Assembly (NCBI GenBank): GCA_018265615.1
Contig: JABLYX010000034.1
Span: 1 to 51,913 of the forward strand
Source of the DNA: Lentisphaeria bacterium
GTDB taxonomy: Bacteria; Verrucomicrobiota; Lentisphaeria; Victivallales; Victivallaceae
DNA: 51,913 bases
Reading direction: 5' to 3'
The position numbers and the translations under genes were made by a program. A model generated the notes under the pieces. That model saw only the letters and a program-made list of their open reading frames with translations. It was not told the DNA's origin and did not search any database. Shown piece by piece: positions 1 through 7,791 of this stretch (position 1 is the first letter of the stretch; every line of letters starts with the position of its first letter).

Positions 1-3000
1 CTGAACAGGAACGGCAGATCGAAGATTGGAAGCAGGCAAATGAGCTTCTCGAAGAGAAGCTGTGTACGCTGCAGGCTGAACAGGAACGGCAGAAAGAGGC
101 CCGGCGTCTGCTGGAAGGAAAATATTCCGCATCGCTTTCCGAATCCGCGAATCTGCGCCGGAAGCATGCCGAGCAGGAAGCTGTCCGGCAGGAGCAGTCT
201 GTCCGGGTCCGCGGCCTCCTGTCCGCATATTATTCGGTAATCGGCTCCCGTTACTGGCGGGCCGGCGCTTTCTTCCGGCGCATCCTGGATTTGTTCAGAC
301 CGGCGGCCTCCGGGAAATGCCCTTCCGGAAGTTGTGCGGAACTCGAAGCGTCCGGCCTGTTCGATGCGGTCTGGTATTGGAAACGCTATCCGGAAGTCGC
401 CGATTCCGGCCTGCTCCCGGCGGAACATTACCTGCGCCGGGGGTGGCGTGAAGGCAAGGATCCGTCTCCGCGTTTTTCCACCTTTTACTATCTTGCGGTA
501 AATAAGGATGTAGCCACCCTCGGAAAAAATCCCCTGCTGCATTATCTGACATACGGCAGGAAAGAACAACGACGTACGGCGCGTGCGGAACTGCCGCCCG
601 GCCGGTTTCAGCTTCTGCGCAAACTTCGGAATTTCTTTTACATCGGAGTTATCAAACGCAGCGGGCTGTTTGACACACAGTACTATCTGGAGCAGAACCC
701 GGATATCGCCGATGCCCGCATGGCGTCTTTCTGGATGAAACTGACCCATGTTCCCATCCTCTCCTTTCCGGCCAGGTATATGGTCAGCCCCATCCGGCAT
801 TACGTTCTCACCGGAGCGGCAGAGAGGCGAAATCCCTGTCCGTATTTCGACACCCGGGCATTCCTGGCCCGGAATCCGGAAGCGATTGCGGAAAACATCA
901 ATCCATTTTATCTCCACCTGAAACAGAAGGAAAACCGGGATCGACAAAAGCAGAGCGAAAAACATGATTATGAATTGCTGCGGAAGAGCCCTCTGTTTGA
1001 CAGCGAGTATTATTTGCAGTATAATGCGGATATCCGGCGCAAGGGTGCCGATCCCGCATGGCATTTCCTGAAAGCGGGCTGGCGCGAAGGGCGCAACCCC
1101 TCCGCTGCATTCGACGTGCAGTATTACCTGGAGCTGAATGCGGATCTGGTACAGAACGGGAAAGTGGAAAATCCCCTGCTGCATTACCTCAAACGCGGCA
1201 TCCGCGAGAAACGCCGGATCGTCCCCGCAGTTTTTCCGCGCGTCATGCCGCTGGAGAAGATCCTGAACGCATTCCGTCCCGGCGACATCACAACGCTCTC
1301 CGCCGCATCTCCCCGCGTACCGGGAAAAATCCTCGTCGTCATTCATCTGTTTTATGAGGAGATGCTCCCGGAATTCATCGAATATCTGAAGAACATTCCA
1401 TATGAATTCGATATCGCGATTTCCCTGACGGAGCAATCGGTATTGCCGGCTGATAAAACCCTGAAAGCGGCATTGCCGAACTGTCGCAGCGTCCGCCTGG
1501 TGCATGCCAGGAACTGCGGGCGTGACATCGGACCGTTCCTGGTTGAATTCGGAACGCTCGCCGGAGAGTACGACTACATCTGCAAAATCCATACCAAAAA
1601 AGATTTAAGCGGAGTCGGCGCCGGATGGCGAACCCTTGCCTTGCGGAACATGCTCGGTTCGGAGCAACTCGTCAGGAATATCCTTGCCGAGTTTGAAACG
1701 AATGCCTCGACCGGAATGGTATATCCCCGTCCGCCGCTGGTCGCCTTGAGCGCGGTGGCCGGCCGGGGCGCATGGGGAGGCAACCATGAAGCAGCCTGTG
1801 AACTGGGGCGGCGCGCGGGTCTGGACTTCAGCGGAGTCACGGAATTCGATTTCCCCGCCGGTTCAATGTTCTGGGCGCGCAGCAGGGCGCTGAAAAAGTT
1901 GCTGACGCTGCCGGTCTCCTATGACGATTTCAGCCGGATCATCGGCTGGGACGGCTCCCCGGCCCATGCGGTGGAACGGTTATTCGGCGTGATTCCGGTC
2001 ATGGAAGGCTTTTCCCTGAAATCAGTATTTGTCTATCCCCCGGTTCCGGAGGAGCCACCCAGGCCGTACACGCCATTGGATGACGATACGCTCCTCAACC
2101 GGATCCGGGAGTACAAAGCGCGGAAACGACCGGGGAACCGGATCGCGGTATATACAGCCATGGCCGGCGGATATGACTCAATCCCCACACCGGAGGAGCT
2201 CGATCCCGAAGTCGATTACATCTGCTTTTCCGATTCCGTCCTCGATGGGGAACATCCGTGGGAGATGCGCCCCCTGGACTATTTCAACGCGGATCGCACC
2301 CGGATTACACGGTATTACAAGCTTCATCCTCACACCTACTTCAGCGGATATGAGCATGTGATATGGATGGACAGCAACATTCAGATCCGCCGGAACGTCA
2401 TCCGCAAGTTGATCGATACCTACAAGGCCGGGGGGAATCCGCTTGCGACGATCCGGCATCCGGAACGCAACTGTACTTATATCGAAGCGAAAATCTGCGG
2501 CGGCAGCCGCCTGGACGATGCGAAAGTGATCGAAGCGCAGATACAACGCTACCGCGAGGCCGGCCTGCCGGAACGGAACGGGTTGCCGGAGACGAACATT
2601 TACGTAACGGCGCCGGATGATCCGCGTTCCATCACCCTTTTTGCCGATTGGTGGAAGGAGCTTGAAAACGGTTCCCGCCGCGACCAGCTCAGCATCATGT
2701 ATGTCCTTTACAAAAACGGCTTCTCCTATACCCCCTTGTTCGACAATTACGAGGACGGTCCGCGTTACAGTTCGACGGATTTCACTTATTTCATGCACAA
2801 GAATCATGAGAACCTGATGTTCCCGTCCGTCTACCGGTATCCGCCTTTCATTTGCGAGCGGAAACGCTCCATCACCGATGACCTGGCGGATCGCACCGCC
2901 GCCCTCCCCTCCGGCGATCCCCGGCTTGATATCATCATCCCCGTCCACAATGCGTTGGCGGACCTGAAAAACTGTCTTGAATCCCTGATGCCGACTTTGG

Positions 3001-4853
3001 GCCGCAGCCAGAATGTCATTCTTGTAAACGACGGCTCCGACCCGGAGACCGTCAGTTTCCTTGCGGATTTCGCCGCCGGACGGCCGGAGAAAATACGGTT
3101 GATTTCACACGAGAGCGCGTTGGGCTACACGGTGTCGATCAACGAGGCGGCCCGGCTCTCTTCCGCCGATTACCTGGTTTTTCTGAACAGCGACACGATT
3201 GTTCCTCCCAACTGGTGGCGCAAGCTGGTACGCTGTGCGGAAAGCTCTCCAGATATCGGAATTGTCGGGCCGCTTTCAAACGCCGCCAGCTGGCAGACGG
3301 TCCCCGTATTGCGGGAGGGCTCCGGCTACTGCGTCAATTCCTTGCCGGAAGGGATATCCGTTGAGGATGCGGACCGGATCTGCGAAAAGACGGCGCGGCC
3401 GGGATTCTACCCGAAGTGTCAGCTGATCAACGGCTTCTGTTTCTTCGTAAAAAGAAGCGTTTTCGACAGAATCGGCCTTTTTGACGAAAAGAACTTCCCG
3501 ACCGGATACGGGGAAGAGGATGATTTGTGCCTGCGGGCCGCAGATGCCGGTTTTATCTCCGCCATTGCCGCCGATACTTATGTATATCACGCAAAATCAA
3601 AAAGCTTCGGGCATGCGGCCCGGCAGGAGCTTTGTCGGCAGAATCAGCTGAAGTTCCTGAAAAAGCACAGCCGGAACCGGCTGGAACGGGAATGCAGAAC
3701 ACTCGAGGAGGTTCCCGAGCTGGTCCGTATGAGGATGCTTACCGGGGACCGCCTTGCGGCTATCCCGCCCGGCCGGAACGCGGATGCGGCAGCTGCCGAC
3801 CTGCTGAAGCCGGGAAACCGCCTGGGTCTGGTGCCGCGGTGCGGCCGCGGCGAAGGCTGCTACTATGCCAGCAGCCACGTCCGCCTGCTGGATTGGATGG
3901 ACGCTTATACCGAAGAGGGCAGGAGTGTTGAAATCCTGAAATCCGGGAGCCTGAACAAATGTGATTTCTCCGCCTATGACGCATTGGTCGTTTGCCGCGA
4001 CGCAGTCCCCCCGGAGCAGACCGGCCTCTTTCTGGAAAAATGCAATTCCGCCGGAATTCCATTTTACATGGAACTGGACGACCATCTGTTTCTGGTTCCG
4101 GAGATGGAACCGGCCTGGCCATCCCTGGAACGCATGGTCCGGTCGGCTGCCGGCGTGATTGTTTCGGTGCCGGCTCTGGCGGATACATTCCGAAAGCTGA
4201 ATCCGAATATTCTCCTGAAGCCGAATTGCCTGAACCGGAAACTCTGGCTGGACTCTCCCATACCGAAACTCGACCGGAACAGCGCTGAGACGATCAGCCG
4301 CAACCGCCGCGGGGTCAATGTCATCTATTACGGCAGTTTCACACACGGCCAGGATCTCGCCATCATATCAAAAATCATTCCACTTCTGAAAGAACGGTTC
4401 GATGTGCAGTTCTTCCTGGTCGGCGGCTGCAAAGCAACGGAGCTGAAGGATTCGGCATGGATTCCCCTCTGCCCCCCGGTCACGAAATACAATGAATTCA
4501 TCCCATGGTTCCGGGCTGTGGCGGAAACAATGGATATCGGGCTGGCCCCTCTGGATCCATACAAGGGGCTGAACGCCTATAAAAGCCCCCTGAAGTTCCT
4601 GGAAGGAGGGATCTGCCGGCTCTGCATGATCTGCAGCACGCTGGTATACGATTCCGTCGTAAAGGATGGAGAAAACGGATTGCTGGCGGAGTATTCCGGG
4701 GAAGCATGGATGCAGGCGTTGACAACGGCGATCGAGGATTGCTCTCTGCGGAAGCGGCTTGCGGAGCGCGCGTTCACCGAAATCTGCGAAACCCGGATCA
4801 TCGGACAGGATAAATTCCAGGAAGTGTTTCAAGGGAAAAAGGCGGAAGAATAA
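1..4853 (+). CDS. Multidomain glycosyltransferase with RgpF domain (5' end outside window)
   Basis: The reading frame is open from base 3 with no stop, so the gene starts left of the window; the TTG at 291 is internal. The first roughly 75 visible residues are charged and Glu/Gln/Arg-rich, like a coiled coil. About six copies of a module of the form FDxxYYLxxNPDxxxxxxNPLxHYLxxG follow (bases about 345-1220). Next come an RgpF-type domain (about 1320-2030, with GRDIGPFL), a DUF616/TOD1-MUCI70-like glycosyltransferase domain (about 2137-2850, with VYTAMAGGYD and WMDSNIQIR), a family 2 glycosyltransferase domain (about 2925-3600, with IIIPVHN, VNDGSD and FLNSDT) and a C-terminal GT4-like domain (about 3820-4850, with YGSFTHGQDL and SPLKFLEGG). 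Known RgpF proteins act in rhamnan or O-antigen-type polysaccharide assembly at the inner membrane. Several linkages made by one polypeptide is an inference. The next gene begins directly at the stop codon. Confidence 0.85.
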   Translation, partial: EQERQIEDWKQANELLEEKLCTLQAEQERQKEARRLLEGKYSASLSESANLRRKHAEQEAVRQEQSVRVRGLLSAYYSVIGSRYWRAGAFFRRILDLFRPAASGKCPSGSCAELEASGLFDAVWYWKRYPEVADSGLLPAEHYLRRGWREGKDPSPRFSTFYYLAVNKDVATLGKNPLLHYLTYGRKEQRRTARAELPPGRFQLLRKLRNFFYIGVIKRSGLFDTQYYLEQNPDIADARMASFWMKLTHVPILSFPARYMVSPIRHYVLTGAAERRNPCPYFDTRAFLARNPEAIAENINPFYLHLKQKENRDRQKQSEKHDYELLRKSPLFDSEYYLQYNADIRRKGADPAWHFLKAGWREGRNPSAAFDVQYYLELNADLVQNGKVENPLLHYLKRGIREKRRIVPAVFPRVMPLEKILNAFRPGDITTLSAASPRVPGKILVVIHLFYEEMLPEFIEYLKNIPYEFDIAISLTEQSVLPADKTLKAALPNCRSVRLVHARNCGRDIGPFLVEFGTLAGEYDYICKIHTKKDLSGVGAGWRTLALRNMLGSEQLVRNILAEFETNASTGMVYPRPPLVALSAVAGRGAWGGNHEAACELGRRAGLDFSGVTEFDFPAGSMFWARSRALKKLLTLPVSYDDFSRIIGWDGSPAHAVERLFGVIPVMEGFSLKSVFVYPPVPEEPPRPYTPLDDDTLLNRIREYKARKRPGNRIAVYTAMAGGYDSIPTPEELDPEVDYICFSDSVLDGEHPWEMRPLDYFNADRTRITRYYKLHPHTYFSGYEHVIWMDSNIQIRRNVIRKLIDTYKAGGNPLATIRHPERNCTYIEAKICGGSRLDDAKVIEAQIQRYREAGLPERNGLPETNIYVTAPDDPRSITLFADWWKELENGSRRDQLSIMYVLYKNGFSYTPLFDNYEDGPRYSSTDFTYFMHKNHENLMFPSVYRYPPFICERKRSITDDLADRTAALPSGDPRLDIIIPVHNALADLKNCLESLMPTLGRSQNVILVNDGSDPETVSFLADFAAGRPEKIRLISHESALGYTVSINEAARLSSADYLVFLNSDTIVPPNWWRKLVRCAESSPDIGIVGPLSNAASWQTVPVLREGSGYCVNSLPEGISVEDADRICEKTARPGFYPKCQLINGFCFFVKRSVFDRIGLFDEKNFPTGYGEEDDLCLRAADAGFISAIAADTYVYHAKSKSFGHAARQELCRQNQLKFLKKHSRNRLERECRTLEEVPELVRMRMLTGDRLAAIPPGRNADAAAADLLKPGNRLGLVPRCGRGEGCYYASSHVRLLDWMDAYTEEGRSVEILKSGSLNKCDFSAYDALVVCRDAVPPEQTGLFLEKCNSAGIPFYMELDDHLFLVPEMEPAWPSLERMVRSAAGVIVSVPALADTFRKLNPNILLKPNCLNRKLWLDSPIPKLDRNSAETISRNRRGVNVIYYGSFTHGQDLAIISKIIPLLKERFDVQFFLVGGCKATELKDSAWIPLCPPVTKYNEFIPWFRAVAETMDIGLAPLDPYKGLNAYKSPLKFLEGGICRLCMICSTLVYDSVVKDGENGLLAEYSGEAWMQALTTAIEDCSLRKRLAERAFTEICETRIIGQDKFQEVFQGKKAEE

Positions 4854-6086
4854 GTGACGGGGCGCACGTTTACAAGCTGGCTGCTGCGGAAGAACCGGCG
4901 GAATTTCCGGACTTATTTTCTGTTTTTCCTGTATGATCTGCAAATTGCGCGGAGGATCCGCCGCAGCGGCCTGTTCGGCACCGGCTGGTATCTGGCCTCC
5001 AACCCGGCGTACCGGGAGTACCGGCGCACCTCCTGGTGGGCCGGACTGGCCCGGCTATCCATTCCGCTGTTCTCCAAGTTCGCCAGATTGATGATTCATC
5101 CGGTCTGGCATTATGTTCGGACCGGGGAAAAAGCGGGAAGCTCTCCCTGCATTTTTTTCGATGCCCGGAAGTATCTGGCCTGCTATCCGGATGTCCGCGA
5201 GTCGGGAATGAACGCATTCTGGCACTATATCCGGCATGGAGCGGAAGAGGGCAGGAAAGGGTTCGGCCGGCTGGAGCTGGATATCGCCGGCCTCGGTGCA
5301 ATCCGTTCGGCCTGCCTGGAGCGTCTCGCCATCCGGGAAATTTCTCCTGAGATGCTGCCGGAGGGAAAGCCGGGCGGAAGCATCGCCGTCCACCTCCATT
5401 TGTTCTATCCGGAGCTGAAGGAGCAGTTTGTCAGAGCGCTGAAAAATATCCCCTGCAAATTCGACCTGTTCATATCCTGCTGCAGCGATGGCGAGTCTGC
5501 CGAAGAATTCCGCGCCGCCCTCCCGAATGCCGGAACGGTCCGCCTGCAGAAAGTGCCAAACCGGGGACGGGACCTGGCTCCTTTTCTGACAACGTTCGCC
5601 GATGAGCTCCGCCGCTACGATATCATCTGCCACCTGCACACGAAACGCAGCCCCCACGATCCGGCACTCAAAGAGTGGCTGGACCGTATCCTCAGGCTGC
5701 TTCTGGGCTCACCGGAACAGACGGCAGGAATCCTCACCCTGCTCAGGCAGGATGGGAAATTTGTATACCCCGCCGCTCATCCCAAAGCGGAACCGGACAG
5801 CATAACCGGCTGGAGCTGCAATTATGATGCTGCAAAGCAGTTGCTTGACAGTTGTACAGATCTGGATATCCGGCAATTCCCGATCATCGACTTTCCGCAT
5901 GGCAGCATGTTCTGGGCCCGTTCGGAGGCATTGAAACGGCTTCTGGAGCTGCCGCTCTCCCCCGACGACTTCCCGGCAGAGCCAATTCCGCCGGACGGGA
6001 CGGTTGCACACGCACTTGAACGGCTCCTGCTGGTCCTGGCATCCGATGTCCCCGGTAAGGCCTATCGGCTCACAGCAGACCGCTGA
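4854..6086 (+). CDS. RgpF-family polysaccharide biosynthesis protein
   Basis: A protein of 410 residues starting at a GTG that directly abuts the upstream TAA (TAAGTG), so translation is probably coupled to the large glycosyltransferase before it. Residues about 38-145 carry two diverged copies of the same FDxxYYLxxxPDxxxxxxxxxHYxxxG module seen upstream. Residues about 175-400 are an RgpF-like domain, with VHLHLFYPELKEQF, NRGRDLAPFL, HLHTKRS and FPHGSMFWAR, each of which has a counterpart in the upstream protein. It lacks the DUF616, GT2 and GT4 parts. It probably acts in the same surface-glycan pathway, perhaps as a duplicated and trimmed derivative. No signal peptide is visible. The start codon is the least certain part, because no clear Shine-Dalgarno sequence precedes it. 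Confidence 0.8.
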   Translation: MTGRTFTSWLLRKNRRNFRTYFLFFLYDLQIARRIRRSGLFGTGWYLASNPAYREYRRTSWWAGLARLSIPLFSKFARLMIHPVWHYVRTGEKAGSSPCIFFDARKYLACYPDVRESGMNAFWHYIRHGAEEGRKGFGRLELDIAGLGAIRSACLERLAIREISPEMLPEGKPGGSIAVHLHLFYPELKEQFVRALKNIPCKFDLFISCCSDGESAEEFRAALPNAGTVRLQKVPNRGRDLAPFLTTFADELRRYDIICHLHTKRSPHDPALKEWLDRILRLLLGSPEQTAGILTLLRQDGKFVYPAAHPKAEPDSITGWSCNYDAAKQLLDSCTDLDIRQFPIIDFPHGSMFWARSEALKRLLELPLSPDDFPAEPIPPDGTVAHALERLLLVLASDVPGKAYRLTADR

Positions 6087-6090
6087 ATAG

Positions 6091-6122
6091 AAAAACCCCG
6101 GAGGACATTCCGCCTCCAGGGT
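6091..6122 (-). terminator. Rho-independent terminator for gdhA
   Basis: ACCCCGGAGG and CCTCCAGGGT form a 10-bp stem with one mismatch. Read on the minus strand the hairpin is followed by five T residues. It lies about 70 bp past the gdhA stop and just after the plus-strand RgpF gene, so it may serve both. Confidence 0.7.
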
Positions 6123-6153
6123 CCTGTGGAAACCATCTTCCCTCCCGGGAATC

Positions 6154-6180
6154 GCGCGGGGTATAATCGGAATCCCGCGC
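6154..6180. repeat. Inverted repeat beside the gdhA 3' end
   Basis: GCGCGGG and CCCGCGC are perfect 7-bp arms around a 13-base loop, 13 bp beyond the gdhA stop codon. The hairpin may protect or help end the gdhA mRNA. There is no T-run, so it is not called a terminator. Confidence 0.35.
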
Positions 6181-6193
6181 AACACCCGGCAAC

Positions 6194-7537
6194 TCAGATG
6201 CCGAGATCGATCATCGCGTCGGCGACCTTGCGGAAGCCGGCGATGTTCGCGCCCATCACATAGTTGTCCGGTTCGCCGAATTCGGCGGCCGCGTTACGGG
6301 CGGCGTTGTGGATGTTGACCATGATGCCGTGCAGCTTCGCGTCAACCTCTTCACGGGACCAGGAGAGACGCATCGCGTTCTGGCTCATTTCAAGGCCGCT
6401 CGTGGCGACGCCGCCGGCGTTCGAAGCCTTGCCGGGAGAGAAAAGCACATTGTTCTTGAGGAAGAACTCGGTCGCGTCAAGCGTCGTCGGCATGTTCGCG
6501 CCTTCGCAGACGCAGATGCAGCCGTTCGAAACGAGCGCCTTCGCCTCATCGAGGTTCAGCTCGTTCTGAGTCGCGCACGGCATTGCGATGTCGCACTTCG
6601 CGAGCGTCCACGGGCGCTTGCCCTCGCAGTACTTCGCGGCCGGATACTTCTTCACATATTCGGAGATGCGGCCGCGCTTCACGTTCTTGAGCTCCATGAC
6701 ATATGCGAGCTTTTCGGCGTCGATGCCGTCCTCGTCGATGATCGTGCCGTTCGAGTCGGAGAGCGAAAGCACCTTGCCGCCGAGCTGCGCCGCCTTCTGC
6801 GCCGCGAACTGCGCGACGTTGCCGGAGCCGGAGATCAGCACGCGGGCGCCGTCAAAGCCGCGGCCGCGGGTCTTGAGCATCTCAGCCGCGAAATAGACCG
6901 CGCCGTAGCCGGTGGCTTCCGGGCGGACGAGGCTGCCGCCCCAATTCAGCCCCTTGCCGGTCATGACGCTGTCATAGCTGTTCACGATGCGTTTGTACTG
7001 GCCGAAGAGATACCCGACTTCGCGGGCGCCCACGCCGATGTCGCCGGCCGGAACGTCGGTCGACGGCCCGATGTGGCGGAAAAGCTCGCGCATGAAACTC
7101 TGGCAGAACGCCATGACTTCACGGTCGGACTTGCCCTTCGGATCGAAGTTCGCGCCGCCCTTGCCGCCGCCCATCGGCAGCGTGGTCAGGCTGTTCTTGA
7201 AGACCTGCTCGAAGCCGAGGAACTTCAGGATCGAGAGGTTCACCGACGGGTGGAAGCGCAGCCCGCCCTTATAGGGGCCGATCGCGCTGTTGAACTGCAC
7301 GCGGTAGCCTGTGTTGACCTGGATTTCGCCCTTGTCGTCAACCCACGGAACCTGGAAGACGATCGCGCGCTCCGGAATGACCATGCGCTCGAGGATCTTG
7401 TTCTTCTCATACTTCGGCTGTGCATCGAGCATCTTCGAGAGCGACCCGAGAACCTCGGTCACACTCTGAATGAACTCCTTCTCATTGCCGTTGGCCTGCT
7501 GCAGGCCGGACAACACGCGATCAACATAATTGCTCAT
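6194..7537 (-). CDS. gdhA: NADP-type glutamate dehydrogenase
   Basis: A protein of 447 residues, the usual length of the hexameric family I enzyme. It interconverts 2-oxoglutarate plus ammonium and glutamate, in the cytoplasm, normally in the direction of ammonium assimilation. The substrate-binding and catalytic region is clear: YKGGLRFHPSVN, then PMGGGKGGANFDPKGKSD with the conserved lysine, then PSTDVPAGDIGVG. The nucleotide-binding fold has GSGNVAQFAAQKA. NADP specificity is inferred from overall resemblance to GdhA rather than from a diagnostic residue. An AAAGG Shine-Dalgarno sequence precedes the ATG. The gene is monocistronic, with its own terminator and a 250-bp upstream region containing candidate operators. 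Confidence 0.96.
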   Translation of the reverse strand: MSNYVDRVLSGLQQANGNEKEFIQSVTEVLGSLSKMLDAQPKYEKNKILERMVIPERAIVFQVPWVDDKGEIQVNTGYRVQFNSAIGPYKGGLRFHPSVNLSILKFLGFEQVFKNSLTTLPMGGGKGGANFDPKGKSDREVMAFCQSFMRELFRHIGPSTDVPAGDIGVGAREVGYLFGQYKRIVNSYDSVMTGKGLNWGGSLVRPEATGYGAVYFAAEMLKTRGRGFDGARVLISGSGNVAQFAAQKAAQLGGKVLSLSDSNGTIIDEDGIDAEKLAYVMELKNVKRGRISEYVKKYPAAKYCEGKRPWTLAKCDIAMPCATQNELNLDEAKALVSNGCICVCEGANMPTTLDATEFFLKNNVLFSPGKASNAGGVATSGLEMSQNAMRLSWSREEVDAKLHGIMVNIHNAARNAAAEFGEPDNYVMGANIAGFRKVADAMIDLGI

Positions 7538-7605
7538 TTCAAAAAACCTTTCGTTATTCGGTTCGCATTTATAGAAAATGCATTCCTGTGGTTATAGCAA
7601 AAATC

Positions 7606-7619
7606 ATGCCAAATGGCAT
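7606..7619. promoter_or_regulatory. Palindrome upstream of gdhA
   Basis: ATGCCAAATGGCAT has perfect 6-bp arms around AA and lies about 70 bp upstream of the gdhA start codon. The position suits an operator. The regulator is unknown. Confidence 0.4.
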
Positions 7620-7679
7620 AATTCCTTGCAGATCAGCATTGGGCAAATAAATAATTTTTTCGCGGCAATTGATAATATG

Positions 7680-7725
7680 ACATCTTTGTAATCATCGATA
7701 TCGGTAGTTACATTTTTGTAATATT
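7680..7725. promoter_or_regulatory. Paired direct repeats between gdhA and the GT39-TPR gene
   Basis: ACATCTTTGTAATCAT (7680-7695) and ACATTTTTGTAATATT (7710-7725) are near-identical copies spaced exactly 30 bp apart, about three helical turns. The second copy also contains the dyads TTACATTTTTGTAA and GTAATATTAC. This arrangement is typical of a doubly bound operator. The rest of the 254-bp gap shows no gene. Confidence 0.4.
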
Positions 7726-7791
7726 ACGCATTTCTCCGCACCGATTCTACAAAAATGGAGCCGGATCATCCAGACCGGAATAACATTTCTG

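Noticed and set aside
291..300. TTG at 291 as the start of the large glycosyltransferase.
   Set aside because: The frame is open to the left edge and the upstream residues look like a genuine coiled coil, so this TTG is internal.
6308..7597. A 429-codon plus-strand frame opposite gdhA.
   Set aside because: gdhA is unmistakable on the minus strand; the antisense product is low-complexity and Arg/Ala/Val-rich.
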